This document shows positions 56,823 through 64,000 of a DNA stretch of 64,000 nucleotides, in pieces. Within the stretch, counting starts at the first letter, position 1, and the number at the start of each line of letters is the position of its first letter. The DNA is from Nematopogon swammerdamellus. Its lineage: Eukaryota; Arthropoda; Insecta; Lepidoptera; Adelidae. The DNA lies in contig OX336345.1 in assembly GCA_946902875.1 (NCBI GenBank), positions 11,625,395 through 11,689,394 on the forward strand, written 5' to 3'. A program made the position numbers and the translations under genes. The notes below the pieces were generated by a model. The model had not been told where the DNA came from. It did no database searches and saw nothing but the letters and a program-made list of their open reading frames with translations.

Positions 56823-59800
56823 ATGTACAAGTGTTATATTGTTTCGACGGTGTTGGTTTGCATTTATACTTCGGTATACTCTTCTAGCTTGCGTGAGTAT
56901 TTAGACATTATGTATGTACATTTGAAATAAATAAGTTTCTTAATAAAAGTACTGTTACATCTCTCTCTCAAACATAATGTTTTAAATAATTATGTAAGTA
57001 TATTTGTAATTTTATGTTTTCTACTAAATTTATCCGAATATGTCCCTATAGTCAACCAAAACTTTGTGAACGCACACAATGGATTAAGAATTATATTTCG
57101 AGCCGATCTCCTCGTAGATTGGTTTTTCAATTTCCGTGATTACATTTTGGTTTCCGTATTTTAGAATTACAGTTTAGTTTCATTTTGTTTTGTTTTGTTT
57201 CTTTATGGTTGTTGTTCTTTATGGTTTATGGTTGGCTACATCACCTACTATATCCATGATGTCAGCCCATAACACCTTGGTGAACTAGGTGTCATGTCAG
57301 TGCTTCCCTTCGGTCGTGCCGGCCAAACTGAATTGGACGGAAAACAAGAACTATTTACATAGCTGTTTCAAGCGACGTTTCATTCAGTGCGGTGGTACCA
57401 ATCTTAACCCTACCACCTAGTAAAGTAAGGAGGGAAGGGACCTACTATTTACGTGGAATCCAAACCACAGCCAGCCTCCAACGATCGAGCGGTCACCCAT
57501 CCAAGTACTGACCGCGCCCAGGTGTGCTTATGATCACGGCCGACAGTCGACCGACCGCACCACTGAGCTACCGAGGCTTTGTAAGGCATTTAATCGGTAA
57601 TCATTGTAATCGAGAGCATATTTTTGGACTATCGTAATAATCTGAAATTTATCAGGAAAAGGTTTCTTCTGTGGTTATATTTACGTGGGAAACCAACGAC
57701 TAGTTGCAAATATTGGCCAGTTGGTTGGTTAATATTTCGTTAATATAACGTCAATATGTAACTCGATTGCTTTCGCACTTTGTTTTTTTTTTTTTGCAGC
57801 GTCCTTCATAACGCCATGTCGCTCCGACCTAGACAACGAGGCTCTTTCTCAGTGCGTCTTAGCCGAAGTTAGAAGAGTCCAGAAGGAATTTACCAAGGGT
57901 ATTCCGGAACTGGGTGTGGAGCCCATGGATCCGATGCAGCTTGGTCAAATCAACATCAATGCCGCAAGTCTTATAATTAGACAGAGTAATGGAACGATCA
58001 AGGGAGCGAGCAAACTAGAAATAAAAGAATTTAAGTAAGTACGTTCAGCTACTATATCGTTTTTAATTCGTATTTTGCGTCCTGCCCCTGTATCGGTGTT
58101 ACTCACTCGCCGATGTGAGTATGAGAAACGATCTCACTCAACCAATCAGAAGGCGTCCGGTGAGGCAACCGGCCCGGCTATTGGTTGAAAATGCGAGTAT
58201 TTCCGCTGTACTGCAAAATGTTAGTTTTTAGGTTTCCGTATCCCGTAACGTAATTCGAATCGATAAAATAAATTTTACATTACTCGAATACACATAATAT
58301 GCATAACTTAATCTATTAACCAGATCATTTCTTATTTCTGCTTCATCACGAGACCCTGGTTCCTGATCAGAAAATCTATTTAAAATGAGTAAATCGTCAA
58401 GCTTCAGCTAACTTTATCTATCACGTATTTAGTAAGGGCAAAAAAATATAGTGACTACGTGACTGATAATTTGAAGAAATGCCAAATCACTTCGTCCTTT
58501 ACATCGGCAATAAATTGAATGTTTTACGTAGAGTAAACTGAATCACAATATCGTTTAAATATTCAGTAGAGTACACATATTAATACTTACCACGAGTTTT
58601 ATCAAACACCTCTTTGCAAGGGTGCATAATGTTTCCGAGTAGTTCTCCAATTCCTCTTTAGTTGCAATTATTGCAAATTCTCAATTTGATTCGCTAAACA
58701 TGAACGAATGAACCTATTATATCATATCAATCAATACTAATTATAAATCTGTAAGAGATGGTCATGGAGTAAGTTACTTCGTTTTTTTTTATGGGAATCA
58801 CGACAAATGGCGCGCGCCAGACTAACGGAGAGGTGTAGTCCGACTGCGCCCACGCCACGGACATTCGGATATTTGCGGGGGCAGTTTTATGAGATATTGC
58901 GCTTGTGCACTCTATGTACTCCTATGATACTAAAACTAAATTGACGATTTTTAGAAGTCTACACTTTTATCTTAGCCAAAAGGCCTAGAAGCGATTTTCT
59001 GTACGTATGTATGTGTGTATGTTCATCCATAACTCTTAAACCGATCATCCGAATTTGATGAAACTTAGTAACTAAACTAATTTAACTACACGGGACACAG
59101 GATAGGCTAAATACATTTTTTTCCGCTTACGCTAAGATTTGACTCTCATACAAATCGAATTCGAATCGATTCGAATCGAAATCGAAAACCGCGCGCCGAA
59201 ATAAAGGTACAGAAGCGGGCTTACTTACTTTCTTCTTTTTAAATACGAATTTCACGCGAGCGAAGCCGCGGAAAAAAGCTAGTTTAGATATAAAACAAAC
59301 ATATCAAAACATTGAAACATTACAAATGACATAATATGTAGGTACATAATGTTTTAACATTAAGCTTTTTTTATGGAAAACTCGACGTGTGGCTATGAGC
59401 CACCCATAACATGTCTAACGACGCCCATTCGGTCGTATGCGGGGGTTGCGAATGCCATGCCGGTCTGACAAGTGCCTATTCACGCCGCTCTTGAAGGACC
59501 CAAGACTGTACTTCGGGGGAAATTATTATATGGGCAGGCAGGGCGTTCCACAGTTTACCGGACGAAAGATCTGCGGAACCGGTTGGTACATAGGTATGCA
59601 TCTTTTTTCCCTCTCTTTATATAAATTGGGCTTTAGCCGCCTAACAACTATACCAGCCCCATCGTAACTACTAAACAATTCTCCAAACAATCCACGAATG
59701 CAATAAATATATTTTTGTGGTAGGTTTTTCCTTTCTTGCCTACAAAAGATTAAATCTGAGTGGAAGCAACTAAATTTGTTTGTTTATGTATTCTTTTTTT

Positions 59801-62800
59801 AGCACCACATGGTCAATTAATTTTATTAGTATTCGCTGACCTTCATGGATGACGCATGTGGATGTACTAATTCTTTATTGTGTTTTAATGATAATTAATT
59901 TTTTTTATTAATAATTACCAAGTGCTTGTTATTAAACAAACCAGCGCAGCAGGCACCACAATTTTTTGTTTTGTTAGCATCTCCATTGTTACATTGGAAG
60001 ATCAAAAAATTTGTTCTATATCGATCTCCCGGCGAACGTCTGTCCATACTCCTAAATTTGTTCCTCTCTAGATCAACTAGCCCTTATTGGCATCTACTCG
60101 AAATGAAATTGGATGGATTGGCCGAGTGGTTTGGGCATCGGCTTCTCATGCGAGAGGTCCGCGGTTCGAATCCCGTCGGCGTGTACCAATGAGTTTTTTC
60201 TAACGAAAAAATTTACGTGCATACCCACACCTGCTGCTTCACCGTTCGGAACCGGTGTAAAACTGTAGGTCCCTTCCGTTGCCCCTTACTAGGTGGTAGG
60301 CTCAAATTGTAGCCGACTGGGTTGGTACCACCGTACTGGATGTAAGATGGCCGCATAGCAGCCTCGGTTGTGTTCTCCTCTAGTCCAGTATAGCCAGCAA
60401 TCCAGGGAAGTCTCCGGTATGGCACCTATCTTCTCGGAGGTGATATTGGCTGGTCGGAGCATGCGCCTTAGCCCCTCCAACTCAGCCACCCATACCGGAT
60501 TACATAAAAAAAACCTGAGAATACAATCTCGAGGTGATTTACTCGATCTGACTCAGAGTGTTCCGTAGCCATTTCTTATAGCGCGCATAGCAAGTGCGAT
60601 AAGCGGTTGCACCGTGGCCAACGAAATTCTACTTTACGATACTTTTAATTCAGTGACCGTGGCCCGCTGCAGTCCACTAGTAGGATGCTATGTTCTCAAT
60701 AACGTCATAATACACAAATTACAAAATAGTTTTCATCACGTAACGACTAAATTGACTAATTTATTCGTTTTGTTTTTAAGATTTATTGAGCGTCACGCTC
60801 TGGAGTAATCACCTCGAACAGCGCGTGTGACAGACAGATGAACGGACGAGCGGACGCACGAATATTATGTACAGACACCTGACCGATTTTATATAGGTTG
60901 CTGTCAGCATCGCTGGCTATGTAACTCAACATACATATCGGTCAAATCGAGACCCCTCCTTTCTGGCTCACTACAAAAGTTACTCCAGTTTTCATTCTCC
61001 ATTCAAGAACAACTTGTGTGTATATGTATATTTTCAGATTTAAGGGAGCTCGAGGCTCTGGAAAAATCGTGGGATTCGGTAACTTGACCGCTAGCTCTGA
61101 TTATTTCATGGAAGGTCGGCTCTTGGTTATTCCGCTTTCTGGAAATGGAAAGTTTAAGATCAAAATGGGTGAGCAGTTCTTTTTAAACATTTTCTTTATC
61201 TTCTCTGAAACTTTGAAGAGTTAATTATTTAGAGACTTCAGTGAAGATATGTAGTGTTTCCCGCTTTATTTACCAAAAAGGCAACCAAGATATACATTAT
61301 GTTGTGATAATGATTTAGTGTTTCCAAGAATGCAAGTTTTTTTATGGAATCTGACACGGTTGGCTACGTCACTTACAACATCCGTGATGTCAGCCCATAA
61401 CACCGGGTGAACTAGGTGCCATGTCAGTGCTTCCCTTCGATCGTGCCGGCTACACGGAACTGGACGGAAAACACAAACTATTTACATAGCCGTTTCGACC
61501 GTCGTTTCATTGAGTGCGGTGATACCAATCCGGGTGGGTTGAACCCTACCACCGAGTAAGGTAGGAAGGGAAGGGACCTAGTTTTACGTGGAATCCGAAC
61601 CACGGTCAGCCTCCAACGATTGAGCAGCGGTCACCCATCCAAGTACTGACCGCGCCCAGCGTTGCTTAACAATCAATAGCAACAGTCGACTGTCTGCACC
61701 ACTGAGCTATCGAGGCTGACAAAGTGTGTGAAGATTTCGCGTCATAAGGTTTATTGATAGTGATTTAATTGACTCGAGTTTAATATTAATATGAAAACGT
61801 TTATTGTTTAACAGAAAACACGGAGATCATAATAAGGTTCGACACTAAACTAGTACGTGGTGCGGACGGGCGCGATCATCTCTTCATCTATGATGCCAAG
61901 CCCTCGTATTCGTTCGGTAATGTGCGTATGCGCATGGATGGTCTCTTTGGCAACGATAAGATTTTAGGTAAGGTGCAAATAATTCCCACGAACAGCCATC
62001 ATATCGTCACGAAGTAAAATGGTTGTAGTTTTTGGGTTTGGGTCATGGTCTTCGTTTTAAAAGACGACATTAAACACTTTTGTTAAATATGTTATCCTTG
62101 TTGAATCGCCTGTCTTTATCGAGATGCTTGTAACAAGACATTTTGTGAATTTTGTCCATTTATATATTATGTTGACGACAAAGTAATAAAATTACACAAT
62201 CGCAGAACCCATACGAGAATTTGCGCCCATTCGTCGACTCTATGATCTTAATTAATCGAATCCGATTATAACACATTGATAAGTGGTCCGGTCATTTTGT
62301 CTACATAATTCAGTCCTTAGACTCCAGTTCGTTCGTTTATCCCTTTGAGTATTTTAATTCAATGTTCTGTATGCATGCCACTGATATCTCATTGTAAGCT
62401 TGAATCTAAACACAAAATTATGATTCCAATTTTCACGCTCGCTTTTCGGTTCTTTGCACGTCTTTATTTTTTTATTTTTTTTATTTATATATTAGATACA
62501 TTGTTAGGTACTACAGAGCAAGCCCCAAAATTTAACAATGTAGAATATATTTCAAAGTTAGGTCAACGTATCTCACCGCGTGCTTTTGAAAGACTTTAGT
62601 ATTGCAGTTGAAGACGTCTAGATCCGGAAACATGACCAACATTCGGTTGAGTGCGGCCAGCGCCCGGTGAATTGGAGTCTGGCCATAGTTCTTGACCATT
62701 TCTTGACATAAATCCTTAATACCCTTCGTAAATTAATTTTCATTACAAAACAGTGAGCTGCGAACTAAATCATTATGATTTTCAGATGAAACCCTGAACC

Positions 62801-62943
62801 GTGTCATAAACGAGAACTGGCGTGAACTGATGAAAGACTTCGGACCGCCAGCTGTGAAGGCCGCGTCTGATAGGACGGTCGACATCATCAACACTTTCTA
62901 TGCAAAAGTTCCCTATGAGGAGCTGTTCGCGCCTGCGCAATGA
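56823..62943 (+). CDS. JHBP/takeout superfamily secreted protein, gene F
   Basis: Exons 56823-56892, 57800-58034, 61038-61168, 61815-61967 and 62786-62943; GT-AG introns, phases 1-2-1-1; 248 aa. Signal peptide about residues 1-21 (MYKCYIVSTVLVCIYTSVYS). PSFITPC...QC gives C30/C42; FTKGIPELGVEPMDPMQ is the exon 2 signature. Exon 3 has LTASSDYFMEGRLLVIPLSG; exon 4 ends with FGNVRMRMDGLFGNDKIL; exon 5 has VINENWRELMKDFGPPAVKA, nearly the wording of gene B. Exons 2, 3 and 4 equal those of B in length, so B and F are sisters separated by the C-E block. It lacks the second Cys pair. Probably a secreted hydrophobic-ligand carrier. Introns hold two SINE-5S copies, one SINE-T and a Helitron end. Confidence 0.9.
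57226..57578 (-). mobile_element. SINE-5S, near full-length, gene F intron 1
   Basis: On the minus strand: A box-like TAGCTCAGTGGTGC (57569 leftward), 5S-like segment 57489-57530 (GCGGTCAGTACTTGGATGGG), TGGTTTGGATTCCACG, the shared body and the end GTAGCCAACCATAAA. The insertion lies 222 bp before exon 2. Confidence 0.75.
58035..58799. other. Gene F intron 2, left part: nothing recognised
   Basis: AT-rich intron sequence without a supported feature. Confidence 0.35.
58800..58886 (-). repeat. Dispersed repeat shared with 35037-35125
   Basis: GCGCGCCAGACTAACGGAGA, GGTGTAGTCCGAC and GCGCCCACGCCACGGACATT are the reverse complement of the segment in gene D intron 4. Class unknown. Confidence 0.5.
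58975..59281 (+). mobile_element. Helitron-like element, short copy, gene F intron 2
   Basis: The 3' end is CACGCGAGCGAAGCCGCGG, then AAAAAAGCTAG and T (to 59282). Upstream is AACTCTTAAACCGATCATCC and GATGAAACTTAG. Only a remnant of one array unit (CTTACTTACTTTCTTC) is present. The 5' end is not certain. Confidence 0.45.
59390..59640. repeat. Dispersed repeat, partner of 244-460
   Basis: GTATGCGGGGGTTGCGAATG and CCATGCCGGTCTGAC match the segment at 325-368. It continues with GGGCGTTCCACAGTTTACCG, which the other copy lacks. Unknown class. Confidence 0.5.
60115..60513 (+). mobile_element. SINE-T, full-length copy, gene F intron 2
   Basis: Head with A box TGGCCGAGTGG (60119-60129) and B box GGTTCGAATCC (60163-60173), forming a Ser/Leu-tRNA-like segment. 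Then come CACCTGCTGCTTCACCGTTC, CTTACTAGGTGGTAGGCTCA, TGTTCTCCTCTAGTCCAGTA and the tail CCGGATTACATAAAAAAAA. Not a functional tRNA gene: the head has no proper 3' acceptor closure and runs straight into the SINE body. Confidence 0.85.
60514..61037. other. Gene F intron 2, right end: nothing recognised
   Basis: No repeat match or coding signal beyond the acceptor preceding exon 3. Confidence 0.35.
61338..61720 (-). mobile_element. SINE-5S, best-preserved copy, gene F intron 3
   Basis: On the minus strand: GATAGCTCAGTGGTGCAG (A box), 5S-like segment 61671-61627 (TGTTAAGCAACGCTGGGCGC, then GGTCAGTACTTGGATGGGTG), B box-like GGTTCGGATTCC (61601-61590), the common body, and CCGTGTCAGATTCCATAAAA. 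The 5S-like segment is almost canonical over its internal promoter part. Confidence 0.8.
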
Positions 62944-63287
62944 TCGGCTTCTTCTGTAGATGAATTTTGCGAAATTATTTAGCTTGAAGCAGGTGGCTCT
63001 GCTGCTGACAACAGTTACGTTCAGTAATACCTGATATTTACTAGTGAACCTTAAGAAAAATTAGTAATATTATGAATGAGGAGTATTTCTTGTAAGTGAG
63101 TAAACATATAACTACTTGGGAAATTTTTAGAGTTCCGTACATTAAAAGGTAAAAACGGAACTTCTATAAGATTCCTGTAACAAGGTTTTTCTCGAAAACT
63201 AAATAACGTAGAAACTTTAAATTTGTGCATACTGATAGATGTTGATGACGCGCTTATAACTAGATAAACATTTCTTTTATATTAATA
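62944..63287. other. Downstream of gene F, with repeat P
   Basis: No AATAAA close to the gene F stop was found. 63129-63270 is a repeat P copy (GAGTTCCGTACATTAAAAGG, GATGACGCGCTTATAACTAG). Confidence 0.4.
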
Positions 63288-64000
63288 CTAGCTGAGCCCG
63301 TGGCTCCGCTCGCGTGAAATTCGTATTTCAAAGAAGAAAGTAAGTAACTGAGGGCGAGGCCGAAGGCCGAGCTGCGTCCAGGAAGACTATAAACCTTCTC
63401 GAAGAAAGTAAGTAACTAAGGACGAGGCCGAAGGCCGAGCTGCGTTCAGGAAGACTATAAACCTTCTCGAAGAAAGTACGCAACTGAGGGCGAGGCCGAA
63501 GGCCGAGCTGCGTTCAGGAAGACTATAAACCTTCTCAAAGAAAGTACGTAACTATGGGCGAAACCGAAGGCCGAGCTGCGTTCAGTAAGACTATAAACCT
63601 CCTCGAAGAAATTAAGTAACAAAGGGCTAGGCCGAAGGCCGAGCTGCGTTCATGAAGACTATAAACCTTCTCGAAAAAAGTAAGTAACAAAGGGCGAGGC
63701 CGAAGGCCGAGCTGCGTTCAGGAAGACGATAAACTTTCTCGAAGAAAGTAAGTAACAAAGGGCGAGGCCGAAGGCCGAGCTGCGTTCAGGAAGACTATAA
63801 ACCTTCTCGATGAAAGTAAGTAACAAAGGGCGAGGCCGAAGGCCGAGCTGCGTTCAGGAAGACTATAAACCTTCTCGATGAAAGTAAGTAACAAAGGGCG
63901 AGGCCGAAGGCCGAGCTGCGTTCAGGAAGACGATAAACTTTCTCGAAGAAAGTAAGTAACTGAGGGCGAGGCCGAAGGCCGAGCTGCGTTGAGGAAGACT
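63288..64000 (-). mobile_element. Helitron-type end with 68-bp array, cut by the window edge
   Basis: Starts CTAGCTGAGCCCGTGGCTCC, then CGCTCGCGTGAAATTCGTAT. At least ten 68-bp units (GAGGCCGAAGGCCGAGCTGC) follow in one direction. The expected turn and opposite end lie beyond 64000. Confidence 0.7.

Noticed and set aside
59437..59667. Open frame of 76 codons after a Met
   Set aside because: It lies in a dispersed repeat shared with 244-460 and in a gene F intron, with no family resemblance.
60115..60200. Functional Ser/Leu tRNA gene
   Set aside because: A and B boxes are good, but the sequence continues into a repeated SINE body and a near-identical copy exists at 49791-50198. It is a SINE head.
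61627..61671. 5S rRNA gene
   Set aside because: Only about 45 bp of the 3' half of 5S is present, and it is part of a dispersed SINE.

Overview
The window is animal nuclear DNA, almost certainly from a moth or butterfly (Lepidoptera). Genes are split by long introns with canonical GT-AG sites. Spacers and introns are packed with SINE-like, MITE-like, Helitron-like and LINE-derived repeats of kinds I associate with Lepidoptera. The only clear host genes are six members of one insect family, the haemolymph juvenile-hormone-binding protein (JHBP)/takeout superfamily of secreted carriers for small hydrophobic ligands.

Gene layout, reading left to right: A (1284-11138, +), B (14108-19418, +), C (27655-30679, -), D (33603-38789, -), E (47471-54559, +) and F (56823-62943, +). 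I reconstructed all six from splice sites. Each has five coding exons with the same intron phase series 1-2-1-1, and each gives an uninterrupted 245-255 residue protein: an N-terminal signal peptide, a Cys pair just after it, and an N-x-x-W motif in the last exon. C and D are close tandem duplicates with exons of identical length. E groups with them (223-nt second exon, second Cys pair). B and F resemble each other (235-nt second exon, one Cys pair). A is the most divergent.

The C/D pair is on the opposite strand from the other four genes. It is bracketed by two related Helitron-like elements in opposite orientation (19940-22911 and 39886-41812). An inversion by recombination between these repeats is the simplest explanation for the strand switch and is the main structural hypothesis here.

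Repeat landscape. (1) A 54-bp minisatellite of about 60 copies (3821-7043) fills half of gene A intron 2. (2) Helitron-like elements end in CTAG next to a T, preceded by a GC-rich hairpin; several carry tandem units of about 68 bp arranged as fold-back palindromes. (3) One SINE family (SINE-5S) has a tRNA-like A and B box with a 5S rRNA-like segment between them. A second family (SINE-T) has a tRNA-like head, and the two share a central segment. (4) There is an hAT-type MITE, a CpG-rich TIR element in two copies, a palindromic MITE, a decayed CR1/jockey-like LINE, and fragments related to the endonuclease region of non-LTR retrotransposons. (5) Shorter dispersed repeats are called L, P and M below. 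Repeat L ends in a segment carrying TCCGACTCGCACTTGGCCGG.

I found no convincing rRNA or functional tRNA gene, no CRISPR array and no prokaryotic feature. Element classes are inferred from termini and motifs read by eye, not from database searches.
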